Assembly: GCA_009760855.2 (NCBI GenBank)
Contig: WPIO01000039.1
Span: 121,001 to 185,000 of the forward strand
Source: Cristatella mucedo
Taxonomy: Eukaryota; Bryozoa; Phylactolaemata; Cristatellidae
Direction: 5' to 3'
Length of the DNA stretch: 64,000 nt
Position numbers and translations under genes: made by a program. A model generated the notes under the pieces. It saw only the letters and a program-made list of their open reading frames with translations, searched no databases and was not told where the DNA came from. Positions 21,095 to 49,737 of the stretch are shown here, piece by piece; the first letter of the stretch is position 1, and each line of letters begins with the position of its first letter.

Positions 21095-23945
21095 CAATGA
21101 GATGTTTGTTAACGGTCTTATTAACGATCTCGACCTGCTCGGCTTAACTGAGACCTGGCTGAAATCGACTAACTTTCCAACAATAACCGACACCAATCCA
21201 ACGGCTTTCTGGTTCTTTCATATCCCTAGATCAAAAAACCGGAGAAGTCATTATTGTCGCCCGTTCCACCCTCAGTTACAAACCGTTTGCAGTATACTCG
21301 AAGCAGTCTTTCGAATCTCTTGTTTGAAGTACCTCCGACAACAAGCTGCCCATGGTGGCAGTACTCTATCGCCGACCAGTTACAAAGTCCTCCTTTATCA
21401 CAGAAGTATTTGATCTCATTTCAATTCTGTGTGCCAAAAATCGAACTTTCCTCATTAGGGGTGATTTCAACATTCATTTTCTCGACCTAACTGACGCATT
21501 GTGTGCTGAATTTTGTGCACTGACTCTTTTTATCTTGTGGCTCATATGCATGACCCGACTCAGAACAAGGGTCACACACTCATCAAACATTCTCCCACAA
21601 GTGTATACTATCCTCCCTATTATTACCGAATCCTGCTCTTCTGATCATATGCCGATCTCGTTCAATCTACATTGTGTTTTCTCCTCCACATTCACAGTCA
21701 GCTGTGAATCATGAAACCTCAAGAACCTTGACATCGATGATGTCAGAGCGAAAATATCCTCTTCGCCCTTGCTACTCAGGCCTTAATCTGACGTGCCATT
21801 ATTGATAGAATTCTTCAACACGACACGTGCTGACGTGCTGAACGAGTCTGCACCACTGACTAAGCGTAAGGTGCACCCTCGCCCAGACGGCCTAAGACTT
21901 ACAGCAGACATTAAACTAGCTAGGTCTACTAAGCGAAAGCTTGAGAAAGCCTATACAAGATCAGGATTGACCTCCATCGGTAGGCATACGAAGACTACTG
22001 CCGATCATGCTAGTCGATCCTAGCAAAGGCCGAATCTAGCTTGTTCGAGAATATTGTTGAAGCACTGGTGCACAATCCAGAAATGCTGATTCTACTAGCA
22101 ACCATCTCCTTAAATGCTCCCAGCTTCTTACCAAGTGATCCGTGCGGTGACCTAGCAGATCGCTTCTTCAGCTTCTCTGTCAGCAAGATTTGCAAGATCA
22201 GAGAGTCCATCCCCCTGGGGTGGCAGCATCCCCTCAGGACTCATGTCCCTCAATTACATCAGCCCAGGACTCCACCCATCGACTCCGTGCACTTACTTGA
22301 TGACTGCGTTTAAGGAGTCCCCGAGTGACTCTATCCTGAAATACATCTCCCAATTAAAGAAGACTACTACTCCTCTAGACCCTATTCACTCTGTCCTACT
22401 TCTACGGTGCTTAGATTTGCTGCTGCCATCCCTAAGTAACATAATGAATATGTCCTTAGCCTCAGATCAGGTCCGTGCACCCTTCAAAAAGGCTGCAGTC
22501 ATGTCAATAGTTAAGAAAGCAAAGCTAGACCAAGAGGACTTGGCAGCTTCGGTCCAGTCCCCATTTTCCCGTTTCTATAAAAGACACTAGAACGAGTTGT
22601 GGCCCACCAACAGAACTCCTATATTAAGACACCAAACCTAGCAAGCAAGTTCCAGTCTGGGTTTAGAGTCAATCACTCCACAGATTCGGCATTGCTTAGG
22701 GTGTATGGCAAAGTGTTCATGAATACAGACTTGGGTGAAGTCTCTCTGCTTGTCTTGCGGCAGCATTTGATAGTATTGATCGCAGAGTCCTTTTTGATCG
22801 TCTTGAATCTTTTCTGGGCATCGCTGGCGCTGCACTGCAATGGCTCAGGTCCTATCTCAGTGGGAGACTACAGAGTGTTAATGTGAACGGACAAAGATCC
22901 TCCGAGGAACTACTTAAGTACAGGATACCTTAGGGTTTTGTGATTGGTCTGCCTTTTTTCACAGTTTATACTCTCCCTCTTGCCGATGTGATTGCCAAGA
23001 ATATTCTAGGCTTTCACTTCTATGCAGATGACTCAGTTGCACCTTTGCTTCGATCCGTCCCACCCCCAGCACGTCAAATTCTCTGCACATCCTTGCTGCG
23101 TGTATTGGTGATATTCGCACACGGCTGGCAGCAAACTTGGTTAAATTGAATGAAAATAAAATCAACTTATTACTTATGAGCTAACCAAGTGTGGCTCTGA
23201 AATTGGAAAACCTAACACTCAAAAGTGACTCGGAAATTGGAAAACCTGACGCTCAAAATCGGCTCCGCCAGCACATCTTCTGTTGAATCTACTCGTAATT
23301 TAAGTGTCCGGCTCCAAAGTGACCTTTCATTAGACGACCACATCAGCTCCAAAGTCTGCCTACTTTCAGCTACTTAACATTGCTAAAATTCGGACATGTT
23401 TAGACAGGGGATACCATATCTAAATTGCTCCATGCATTTGTGACATCCCGTCTTGCCTTCTGCTACTCACTGCTTGCTGGCCTACCGGCCTGTGCACTCG
23501 GGTGCTTAAAGTTGGTGCCAAACTCTGCTGCCAGGCTCGTCTGTTGTAAGCGTCGCACAGTGACACACTGCACCACGTCTCATCGACATGCACTGGCTCC
23601 TAATCAAGCAGCGTATCGACTTCAAGATTATGTAATTCCCAAAGCGTGGAAATCACTACCGACGCACGTCACGTCATCCCCTGACATGACGACATTCAAA
23701 AAGAAGCTTAAAATGCACCTCTTTATTACAGCATTTGGTGGTTCTTTGTGATTCACCCTTTGTGTGCATGCACCCTCTTACACTATGTCTGCTGCTTGCG
23801 GATTATACCACCAAACATTTGGTAATACTTTATATGCAGCATCTGTAAATTGCCTAGAGAGATTCAGCTCTCTGGGGCGCTATAGAAATGTATTATTATT
23901 ATCGTCGTCGTTGTTGTTATTATTATTATTATTATTATTATCAGG
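21095..23945 (+). mobile_element. LINE A, longest copy, endonuclease and RT remnants
   Basis: About 2.85 kb. It begins inside the apurinic-type endonuclease region (LGLTETWL near 21,140; RGDFNIHF near 21,460) and passes the linker with SDPCGDLADRFFSF near 22,130. It continues through the RT (FQSGFRVNHSTDSALLRV near 22,650; FYADDS near 23,020) to the hairpin and (ATT)n tail at 23,895-23,942. Stops and frameshifts throughout make it a dead copy. Lies upstream of catalase, opposite strand. Confidence 0.92.
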
Positions 23946-24007
23946 ATAGACTTTCGGAGCATGCAGGGCTTCTGCCTGTTCTTTGCTCGTTAATAATAAA
24001 AATACCA

Positions 24008-24075
24008 AAAATGATTATTTTGTATAGTGTCGTAAGAGAATTAAATCAATGTTAGGTGCCTTAAAACTCGATGCA
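24008..24075 (-). mobile_element. Degenerate SINE2/LINE A tail fragment
   Basis: On the minus strand it resembles the ...ATTGATTTAATTCTCTTAC..CACTATACAAAAT end shared by SINE2 and LINE A. Weak match. Confidence 0.4.
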
Positions 24076-24974
24076 TTGTAAGCAACAACTAACGGTCAAC
24101 GACAAGCAAGGCATCATGCCTAGGCAAGCATACGAAAGCACCCAAGTATAGAGCCTAAAAAGGCACGCAGCAGTGCGCAAAAGGTACCCAAAGGTGCCGT
24201 GGGTCAGTAGGACTTCCGGTGAGCCACATGTATCGAATCGTGCGTTGGCAAGAAAAGCACAGGCAGCAAGAAAACAGACAGGTTCACTGGGATTCTATAA
24301 CGAAAACATATGGCTCGTATCCTTAGTCACAGCATGCACTGTTCGTAACGGAAACGTACGCAGGCCATTGAATCAGCCGACCCTAACTGTAGGTCGATGG
24401 CGCTTGGACTAGATCTAACTGTAATTAAAAATATTTGAATTACGCGGACTCGATTTCTTTCTACCGCGACTAACAGCTCTTTCAACAACGCAGTGGGTCT
24501 CGACAATAGCATTACCGTGGCTTCACAAGAGCAAGTGCATACAATTGAACTGCTGCCTCAGCAACGAATGCCGATAGCAACTTTTTTCATTCAAGCCCAA
24601 TTATCCAAAACAAAAGCCAGTGAAGAGATGGGAATGTGTATTTAATTGCCAGAAAAGCCGTTAGTAATGGTCCGGTTGAGCTGATTTTGTTCGGTACTAT
24701 CACCGAGGTATATTCAAATTTTAAAAATCCAAATTAAATTTTGCTTTCTGTTCGCTGGTTTTAGCGATTTAGACAAGTGTGGTGGCTTAAGCGCTCTCTC
24801 ATTTCTCCCGGGATGCCGGCAGGTGGTAACATCCAGCTTGCCGTAAGTTGCTACATTTCTCTTTTGTAATCTATGCACAATATTACTGATTCCCTCATTC
24901 GTAATATTCGCACACTGTTGTTGAATAATTGCTTGGTTAAACTGCTGATAATGTCTACCTGCTTCCTGCTTTCT

Positions 24975-25632
24975 AAGCACAGATTCACAGCTGGTGCATA
25001 ATTCTGCAGCTAGGCTTGCCTGTCGTGAGCGGCTCAGTTGCCACACCACATCACGTCTCGCCGACCTGCACTGGCTACCAGTCAAGCAACGGATTGACTT
25101 CAAGGTTTTGTCGCTCACTTTTGGGTCACTTCATTATTTGACTCCAGCTTATCTCTCAGATCTACTACCCCACCAGGCCAAGCATCGTACCACCCGCTTT
25201 TCGGAATCTAACTGTTTACCAATACTTCGAATATATACCTCATTATAAACCTCAAATCCTTTTTTGACCGTGCATTTAATTTAGTTCATATGCTCCCGAA
25301 GCCTGGAACTCAATCTCGAATTCCGTCACGACATCCCCTGACTTGACCACATTTAAAAAGAACTTAAAACACACCTATTTAGAACAGCACTTAGTGGGTC
25401 CCTGTGCTTCGTCCTTCATGTGCTTATGCGTGCTGACACTGTGCATGCTGCCACTAACCACATTTGCATGCTGACCCTGTGCATGTCACCCTTAACCATG
25501 TTATTCTTGTTGTTTCTCAACCATGATACCTCTCACCATTCGATCGTGTTTCCTTTGTAGCAAATGTAATGTGCCTAGAAAGAGATTGAGTTGTCTAAGG
25601 GTGCTTTATCAAGTGTATAATTATTATTATTA
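24975..25632 (+). mobile_element. LINE A 3' part
   Basis: Broken protein remnants LADLHWLPVKQRIDFKVLSL and AYLSDLLPHQAKHRTTRF, then 3' UTR, hairpin and ATT end. Followed 70 bases later by a SINE1 on the other strand. Confidence 0.9.
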
Positions 25633-25702
25633 ACTTAATTGGAGACCACTTTTGGGGCTCTTACTTAACCTCTGCATTGCACTAAAGCTACAGTACTCGC
25701 CT

Positions 25703-25892
25703 AAATAAATAAATAATAAATCCTAGCTGATTAAACAGCCTCTTTTTGTATAGCGACAGAAGAGCCTTTACGGCTATCACCACCGCTTGTAGTGGCGATA
25801 AAGAATCGCCCACCGCAGGAATCGAACTCACGACCTCTATGCCGAGGTCGTGAAAGCAACCGCCTTACCTAGTGTGCCACCACGGCTCACCT
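25703..25892 (-). mobile_element. SINE1, near full length
   Basis: Reverse complement of the 7,151 copy: tail (ATTT)n at 25703, B box GAGTTCGATTCC, start GGTGAGCCGTGGTGGCACAC at 25892. Confidence 0.88.
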
Positions 25893-28800
25893 AGCTACTA
25901 TTAACGAACTCTGCGTCATTTTGACTGCTCGAATATTGATAATCCGCTTGAATCGAGAATTCTAGTAGCTACCCCTTTCTATCTAACTACGCACATCACA
26001 ATAACTAATGCTAGAACTAATCTGGGAAAGGTGAAGGGTAATGTCCTACTGTTATTCTGCTTTTCCGGCCGCCACCGGCGATCTCTATTGTGCGAAAAAA
26101 ACTGCCTGGACAACCGCAACACCTAGACAGCAGACCTGTAATACGCTTGGGTGAATGATCCACTCAGAAGCAACTCTTTCCGAGTAATGCTAAACAGCAC
26201 TTAAACCCAGAACCTTCATGTGCATCCATTAATTCCGCTGGAAATATTTGAATCCGAACTGATTGATTTATTCATTCTTAGATCCGCCAGATCCAGTTTT
26301 ATATAGTGCATTCCGATTCTGTTTCGTACGAAACCCAGTTGCATCGCCAGAGAGAATCGCAGATTCTCTCCAGACCTGCGCTCACTGATGGCAGTTCCGC
26401 CCAGCTGCTGGATAACCCGATTACGCATGTAGCCCCAGTTTAACCTGCAATCGGAAGATGCAACGGCGCTCCAATCAGTTGCACTAGCTTGAATCCATTT
26501 TGACAGCCGTCTCATGTTGCTGGTCGCCTCTTTTATTAAAGACCGACCGCTGTAATTCATTCTCTACCGTCAAAGGGTTCAAGAAAATATAAGTTTTTAA
26601 AGTTGGCTCCCCGTGCTCAGCTGCGAGCAGCTTTTTCGTATTTACACGCATACGCCCTTGCTCAGGAGGGCGTTGCTTTTGGTTTTCTAGCACCGCTTAC
26701 TGACAGACAGACCGAGTGCTGACGCGCTGGCGCAGACACGACGCTTCACGAGATTCTGAGTATCTAGCTCCCACTATTTAACAGGTCCTCTTGGCACTGC
26801 TGCTTCGCGAGTATTGGCCAATCGGCCCATCGTTGTCAGCTCCCATTCGTCGTCTGTAAAGTGCAATCGAGCCGACCAGAAGGCTTCGTGAGCTTCATTA
26901 CAAGTGACTGGCTAGTGAGCTAGCTAAATAGTGAGTGAGCTAAATCGCCCACTGCAGGGCTGTGGAAGAGAATAGAGAGTGAAAAGATAGAGACCGAACC
27001 CTGAGGTACTCAATACTATAAGGAGTCCCTGGATGACAGACAGCTGCTTACATCTACACACTGATATCTCTCACTGAGTTAGGACGTAGCCCAGTTTAAA
27101 TTACCCAAGCTATGCCAGCAACACGTTCACGTGAGGAGAGGTGCTCAAGAAGAACCGGGTGGGGGGTCAAATGCTGCTGACAGGCCAGGGTGCGCCAGCC
27201 GAGAGGCCTTAACCTGATCAGCATTGTCGAAAAAATGTAGATCCGATAGCATTCTGGAATTGTTCAGTTGCCGGGCCGCCGCTCATTCAACTGTCTATGA
27301 TAAAAACAATACAAGTGAGGCCGGACGAAAATTACTTGAACAAACTCTCAGTCAGTAAATAGTTTGATTCGAGCGAGGTCGAACAGGTTGGAAGCCATAG
27401 GTGTGGAAAGCAAGCTAATGCAGGCTGGGCCATCGCCTCGATTGGCATTGGGTTCTCACGACAGCGGCGACACGCACACCCAAGATCCCGAATGTCTTGG
27501 TATGCCCAGGTATGGACTTGAGCAGCACCCACCATACATTAAGTAATGCCCAAGTGTCCATTGTGGATATCCCGAAACACTTGCCGGAGGCAAACTTTCA
27601 GAACTACAGACCTCCCTCTTGGAGTTTGAAAATGACACGGAAGGAAAATGACATCACTGTTTGCTGACAAGTCATATTAAATTACATCAAAGTATTCGAC
27701 CTTGGTCGGTGGCTGTTTAGTAAAGACGGCCAGCCAAAAGCCATATATTTCAAAAGAGCTTACGTACTTGGATCATCAGCAACAGGTTGCTCACAGACCT
27801 TTTACAGACCTTAAGTGGCGATGGTCTGATGTATGATCACAGCTATTTGCTCGCCATTCTATTCTTTTGCCATGCTCCTGGCTCAAAGTGTTGGTGAACA
27901 GAATTTCCTTGCATGGCTTATAGAAAACGGTGAACTTGTTTTCTCAAGAAACGCTGGCATATGTGCTGCAGGCCGAGTGACCCTCTGATATTGCCTTGTT
28001 TTGTTGATGCGGCACACCAAGCAAGCGCTGGTCTGATCTGACATTAATCTCAAGTATTAATGGAAGTGTAAGTATCGGTAATAGTGGAAAACATTCGAGT
28101 AAATACCCTGCGTTTATCATTGCCGTCTCAATCTTAACATACGACTATATCGCTAATCAACAAATCGCCTCGTACCTGCAGACAGCATCACTGGCTTCGA
28201 GAAGTCATCCACATTAAATACTCGCATGCAGACGACCGCGCTCAACGGTCTTCAAGTACTCGGTAGACCATCTTCAGGTCCAAGGAACTTGTTTTCTGGG
28301 TAGCTGGCACTAAGCCGGACGGTAGTACGAGAGCTGCAATATCTAGGCCGCTGCTTGAAACATTATTGCACTTAGTTCTCTATTGCCTATTATCAGTAGA
28401 AGGGCAGGTGAAAGACACTTAGGCTCTCTTGTCTCGATATCAACGAGGCTGTCTTGATCATCTTGAATTTGGCCATGTCCTCCCCTATCTCCAGCTTAGC
28501 TGTCCTATCGACTGGGTAGACCTATTGCTCCAATAGAACGCCACTTGAATACATCCTCGCACGAAGCAACAAGTCAATTAATTAGTGATCCCATTGTCTA
28601 CACTACTAGGTAGACTACTACGTCCAGTAAGAGGTACGCCTGTAAACCCTGACGTGAAGGTCAACCTTAGTGGTGCATACGTTTGCTCACCGGGCCTAAT
28701 CACACTTTAGCCACAGGTCTGGCCTCACGAACTAATGACTCAACTCGTGCTCTTTAAACACGGGCATTTATATTAAAGGAAAAACGTAATAGGACGAATT

Positions 28801-29343
28801 TCTTATAGCTTACCTTAGCTGCAACATATTTAGCTGAGCTAGTTTTTCTGCGGCACCGAGGCCGAGACCTGCTGCTGCCGCTCCGTCGGCAGCAGCAGGT
28901 AATGAGTGGCCGACGGGCTGAGCCAGCTCGAGGCCATCTATACAAGACCTAAGGAACCTTCGACACACTGAAGTTGATAGCAGCTCTCGTCATCTACTCG
29001 TACAATGCAATGAGCTGTCGCACGGTGTCTGCCTGTATGAATCTGAAATCATTACCATCGGCACTAATAATTTATATTCAATTACAGTAGAAATGAATGC
29101 TGATCAAAAGCTGTCAGCTACGACAACAAACGTCCAATTTTTGCATTTCGCACATATATTTCATTGATTCATTGACGCCCATTTCATCAACTACCCGTGT
29201 GTTAGTTAGCACAGCAGCTGTAGTTTGCAAGAGCATTGCTATGTCACAAGCCGGAGCTGAGCAGCACACGACCTACAATCAGGTCTACATTCTCCTAGTT
29301 TGTCACTTGTGTTGGCTGTATTAAGTTGGGCTGGTCATGCTTG
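25893..29343. other. Intergenic region between SND1 and catalase; nothing recognised
   Basis: No frame above 114 codons. Minus frames at 26,216-26,693 have no known motif. A perfect 14-bp-stem hairpin lies at 28,867-28,900. Confidence 0.45.
28867..28900. repeat. Perfect hairpin, 14-bp stem, 6-nt loop
   Basis: ACCTGCTGCTGCCG, loop CTCCGT, then CGGCAGCAGCAGGT. About 450 bases beyond the SND1 stop, on its downstream side. Confidence 0.85.
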
Positions 29344-44966
<15,623 letters not shown>

Positions 44967-45289
44967 GCCGGTGGGTGAGTACACGGCTCAAAAGGAAGCT
45001 CGATGTCACGTGATCGGTAAAAGCTACATCCGTCCACGCCCTCAAGTTCGTGGCCAATTGACCCGAAGCAAGTCGATGATAGGGAATGCCGGGAATGTTC
45101 CTGCCAACCCACGCCACCTACCAGAAACCGCGAACGAGATTTGAGTTCGGACCAACTTGCGCTTAACATATTCACTTGAATTTTTAATAATAATTACCAT
45201 TGGTGCTTTTGGCAACATAATGTAGGAATTGCAGTTTGCGTTTTTGTGATGTCCTCGTGCAGTGGGGACTCGACCGCTTCGGGGATTCG

Positions 45290-45418
45290 AGTCTTGCACA
45301 GCGGTTAAGGTGCTCGCCCCATACAAGGTCTGGCCGAGGTTGTGGGCTCGAGCCACGTGGCATATGTGAAGTGCCTGAATAGAAATTGACTTCTCTTAGG
45401 GCGCTACACAAATGAATC
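45290..45418 (+). mobile_element. SINE2 copy upstream of SND1
   Basis: CAGCGGTTAAGGTGCTCGCC, GTGGGCTCGAGCCACG, then GAAGTGCCTGAATAGAAATTG and GGGCGCTACACAAATGAAT. It lies about 330 bases upstream of the SND1 start codon, pointing away from the gene. Confidence 0.85.
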
Positions 45419-46140
45419 ATATTTTATATTTAATTTTCATAGTTGTTATGACCGCCCACCCCTCACTAGTTCGGGTAGCGGCGGCACTTCGCGTGCAATG
45501 TGCAGTGACCTAACGAGAGCAATAAGCCGATGATAATAGCATAGCGTTCAATATTCTGCACGCAGCGCTAGCAACAATCATATTAGCAAAAGAGCAACAG
45601 TAGCCTGTATTTTACGGCAGATACGCAAAAGCGACTTCCAGCGGACTCGTTAACACGCTTACGGCAGCTCGAGCTCAGCGATAGACTCGCCGACTGGCAG
45701 ACCGTTGCTCAAAGGGTGACTTTGGACAGTCACAAGCCTTACGTAGTAGCCAGGTCATAAGTCAGACGATAATCACTACAGTACATAGTTATACATACAG
45801 AATGCTGCTCGTAAGCCTCGGCTAATCGCGGCTATCCAATAAGCGTTCTAGTTCAGCAGCAAAGCTCATAGTTCTTAATCTTGATACAGCTGTCAAGCTC
45901 GTAGTTCATAATCACGGGACATTACATAGTGGCGTTCATTTTAGGGGGACTTGTGCAGTACGCAACAAGTAGAAAATAGCAGTACACTCGAGGGTAGGCA
46001 GCTTAGTCCTGAGAATCAGTGGCGCCGGTAATGAGTATTTCGCGAAGGCCACAGTCACTTGTTGCAGATTCGACGTGGCTACGTAGAAAGTCTGCAATCA
46101 ACAAGTCATTAGTGAGATGTCGCAGCGCAAGTAAAACAAA

Positions 46141-46313
46141 GGTGAGCCGCAATGGCGTACTAGGTAAGGCGGCTGCTCTTCACGACCTCGGCCACGAGGC
46201 CGAGGGCTCGCATCCTACGGGGGCGATCCTTTATTGCCACAGCAAGCGGTGATGATAGCATTCGATGGGATTTGCTGCCGCTATACAAGCAGATGCTGTT
46301 AAATCAGCTAATA
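46141..46313 (+). mobile_element. SINE1 copy
   Basis: GGTGAGCCGCAATGGCGTAC start, B-box position altered to GGCTCGCATCC, GGCGATCC body, AAATCAGCTAATAAT end. Confidence 0.82.
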
Positions 46314-46408
46314 ATCAATGCACTCGATGACAGCCCACTGTCTCTCGAAGGACACGAGCCCAGGCACAGGGCCTGTGCCCTAATATGGTGCAAAACTTAC
46401 GCGACAAG

Positions 46409-46488
46409 GTACAAGCACTTTTGCTAGCAGTACAAGTACTCTGCTGCAGTATAAGCACTTCGCTGGCAGTATAAATGCTCTGCTGCAG
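46409..46488. repeat. ~20-bp minisatellite, 4 units
   Basis: Diverged units of GTATAAGCACTTCGCTGGCA, alternating with GTACAAGTACTCTGCTGCA forms. Confidence 0.75.
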
Positions 46489-46719
46489 CCCTGGACGCTA
46501 TCGTCTCTGCTTCGAAACTTCGCGTGCATGCCGACGTGGTTATATCACGACAGTGTTTGAGATTATTAGCGGTTCCCGATTTGTAACGATCCGTAACAGA
46601 TTACGTCATAACTTGTCGCATAGACGCAGGAAAAGCCCAATTCAATAGAGGGTTCGTCAATTGTACTTTGAACTTCAAAGGATGCCGTGGTTAGGTATGA
46701 CGGGTGCTGTGCACTAGTG

Positions 46720-47130
46720 CCACTCGCGCGGCAATAAAAAAGACCGTTCCAAGTTAGCGAAGCGTCGGACCGGCTCTATTGCTGCACGGCGCGCCGCTCG
46801 CGATTACAGAGCGCCGAGCGCTTCACTTCCGTCGCCGCTCCTGGATGTATTCTGGTGCAGTGACAGCGAGCGACTCATTAGACGCGCCTCGAGGGGGCCG
46901 GGGGCCGGCTCCGCTACCAGAATTCTCCATTCGTCCATAAGGACTGACAGCCCTGTACGCCTGCGTGCTGCGTACGCCCGGCAAGGGATTGATTTGATCA
47001 GGAGCCGATACTTCGCATTCGAAACACTTTATTTCGTCCCTGTGGAGCTGCCTACTCGGCCGCCCGCGAAGGCTCCCGCCCGCCGCCACGTGCTCACAAC
47101 GCGCGCCAATCTTTACCTCTGCGTCGTTGC
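46720..47130. promoter_or_regulatory. CpG-dense stretch, possible promoter or first exon
   Basis: GC- and CpG-rich compared with its flanks (GGCGCGCCGC, GCCGCCCGCG). A 109-codon minus frame (46823-47152) and a plus frame run through it; neither is recognised. It lies about 1.8 kb upstream of SND1. Confidence 0.3.
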
Positions 47131-47227
47131 AGCTGTTTACAAGATCCCGCATAAGAGCTCCCGTTCGTCCAGCGAAACGCGCATCCTGGATTGCATGGTG
47201 ACCGTGTGCATGTCACCCCTAACCATT

Positions 47228-47340
47228 TTATAATAATAATAATAATAATATTGCACTTGATAAAGCGCCCTCAGAGAACTTAATCTCTTTCTAGGCGCTT
47301 TACATTTGCTGCAAAGTGATACGCAATAGAATAGTAAGTA
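47228..47340 (-). mobile_element. LINE A tail inserted in LINE A
   Basis: On the minus strand it ends with hairpin AAAGCGCCTAG...GAGGGCGCTTT and ATT repeats. Only about 110 bases, strongly 5'-truncated. Confidence 0.85.
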
Positions 47341-47409
47341 AAAATTGTGTTTGTTTATCAAGCATAATTTTACTCACCGTTCAATTGCATTTCCCTTTGC
47401 AGCAAATGC

Positions 47410-47449
47410 AAAGCGCCTAGAGAGAGATTAAGTTCTCTGAGGGCGCTTT
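47410..47449 (+). repeat. LINE A 3' hairpin (reference copy)
   Basis: Outer stem AAAGCGCC / GGCGCTTT (8 bp, perfect), inner stem AGAGA / TCTCT, small loop. The same arrangement, with sequence drift, precedes the ATT end of nearly every LINE A copy here. Confidence 0.85.
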
Positions 47450-47483
47450 ATCAAGTGCATTATTATTACTATTATTATTATTG

Positions 47484-47608
47484 GTCCAGCGGTTAAGGTG
47501 CTCGCCCCGACCAAGGTCTGTTTGAGGTCTTGGGCTCGAGCCCTGAGGCATATGTGAAGCGCCCGAATAGAGATTAAGTTCTCTTGGGGCGCTATACAAA
47601 TGAATTGT
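47484..47608 (+). mobile_element. SINE2, full-length reference copy
   Basis: Starts directly at the end of LINE A's ATT repeats: GGTCCAGCGGTTAAGGTGC, GTCTTGGGCTCGAGCCC, then GAAGCGCCCGAATAGAGATT...GGGGCGCTATACAAATGAATTG. Confidence 0.9.
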
Positions 47609-49449
47609 GTCTATGTCTATGTCTTATCCTAACATCTAACTTCGGCGCGGGCTCAGCTCAGCATCGCACTTCGCACGCACGTGAACCACCGTCGCGTGCC
47701 GCCGCTACGTCATCCGACTCGCGGTGCGAGGCTCGCTGTGACAGAGCTTCGCGGAAACTGATGTGCTGGGAATATAAGGTAAGAGGTAATTTCTAGCTTA
47801 TGCAAAGACGCACCAAACGCGAGCCATCTCTTGTGAAAACGTCGTTTCATTTCGTTCACTTGTAGATTCGGATACTATGTCGCGGAATCTCAAACGCTGC
47901 TATCCAGGCAGACTCTACGAAGGCAATACGGACACTCGAGGATAAAGGCGGTTTACGTAGTCGCTTGAACAACAGAACCTAACGATCAGTCGTTGTTCCC
48001 TCCGGTTGCTCTAGCCTGACACCGCAGCGAGCACGGCCAGATTAAAAATACCTTTCAATAAGCTGCATGAGCTCTTCGCTAAGGGCTCGAAACCCTGCCT
48101 TCCTAGCAATAACTGGCAGTATTCATGAAGGTTTAATGAGAATACTGTCGGCACTGCTGACAACGGGCAATTATTATTACTTTTTATGGCGTACTTAAAT
48201 TTAGAGGCTGCGTCTCTAATACTTCTACAACCTAACAGTTAGGTTTTTTCGAGTAATCTGGACACATTTGAAAGAACTTCTCCCGTCGACTGACTTAAGA
48301 AGCCGGAAAGCGGAAAAATTTAGGGTGAGCCGGTACACTTCCGGTCACGTTCACTTAACGTCAAAGTTTAGTTCCTGAACAAATCATTCCTCGATATAGA
48401 TCCAGTGGTGTGAAAGCATGTAGCTTAGCAATGGCTGCTTGCTTTTCTCCTGGATAATTCCATGTACCCAAGCAGTCTGTTTGCTAAGCACGTGCTCCGG
48501 CGAACGAGGACCCAGATATTTGTCCAGTTACACCACATAAATTGCATGCATTCATTTTAAAGACATTTAGCTTAAGAGAATTATGCGAGAAACTTTGCTT
48601 TAAAAATAGCCCGCAATGCGTGAGGCAGCGCGATTCCCGCCAGTGTATTAAAAAAATTTCCTCCCGCGAAATATTTTAAGGCATGCCCATGCTCGAGTCT
48701 AAATGAACTGAAACTGGACGAGAGGTTTTTGAGCCCGACCACGTCGTCAGAGTGGCTCACCATTGCCTTCATAGCTGAGTACGGACAATTGCAGTCAAAG
48801 TGGCTCGGCTCAGAACGTTTTGCATGTATCGGTTTTTACAATGCCCATGCGAGTAGCGAGACTGACTTATCGTGCTTTCTTTTCAGTTGCAATTCGTTGA
48901 AATGAGCCGATCGGCACCACTTGCGTCATTAATAGTGACGCAATAATCCTAAGCTGCTAAAGAAAGCTCATTGTAGTATTTTTTGAGACCTCTTAGTGCG
49001 ACCTCAGGCCGTGGCAGAGCCACGAGCCGGGCAAGGGGCAATACCCGTTGACGGGGAGGGCGGGACAGCGACGTGTCGCGCCCCTTTGTCGTGCCGGGGC
49101 ACGTCGCCTGGGCAGGGGCAATCTGGTAGGAACCTGGGTGTAAATTTTGTATGTCCACTGTATTTTAAAAATTAAGTTACGCTCGGATTGTTGATAGAGT
49201 TTATTATTCTCGTAATCACCGAATGCCTTACCGCCTAGGGGATCTAATGGCTGATGATTTGCTTTCCTAAGGGAAAATCCCCACCACGAACATGATCGCC
49301 CACAGGTCTTGCCATTCAGCTTTCATGCACATGTGCGTGGCTGACTATTGACGACCTGCTCAAGCAAGGTGATTCAAAGGTCTACCTTTGTTTTCTAGAG
49401 AGACTTGTGGCAAATTCTGACTGTAAGTACGTCATTGGATCAAATAGCT
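47609..49449. other. No gene recognised
   Basis: CpG-rich at 47,640-47,770, ending in a donor-like AAG|GTAAGA at 47,779-47,784, so a non-coding first exon is possible. A GC-rich patch lies at 48,990-49,130. No known protein motif. Confidence 0.35.
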
Positions 49450-49737
49450 AATAATAATAATAATAATAATAAATATCTTAAATAGCTCCCTCAGAGAACT
49501 CAATCTCTTTCGCTTTCACATCAAATTTTCTGCAAAGGAATCACGACCAAATGGTGAGTGGTAGCAAGCTCAATGTCAGAAGATGTCATGACGCAAGTCG
49601 GCAGTAAGTTCCGGGCTTCGGGAGCATGCGATCTAAAGGAACGGTCTCCAAAGGATTTGAGATGTGTACGAGGTGTGGGTAAAAGGTTCCGAAAAGCTGG
49701 TGGAACGACACATAGCCTGGCGGGGCAGTAGATCTGC
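49450..49737 (-). mobile_element. LINE A 3' fragment, minus strand
   Basis: ATT end at 49450-49470, then antisense of the 3' UTR and of codons resembling SFGDRSFRSHAPEA. It abuts a plus-strand copy head to head. Confidence 0.85.

Larger units (their letters stand above)
47190..47483 (+). mobile_element. LINE A 3' end split by an inverted LINE A tail
   Basis: Plus-strand 3' UTR at 47190-47227 (GTGCATGTCACCCCTAACCA) resumes at 47341 (TTTGTTTATCAAGCATAATT) and ends with the hairpin at 47410-47449 and ATT repeats to 47483. The 113 bases between are the tail of another copy in reverse. Confidence 0.88.
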
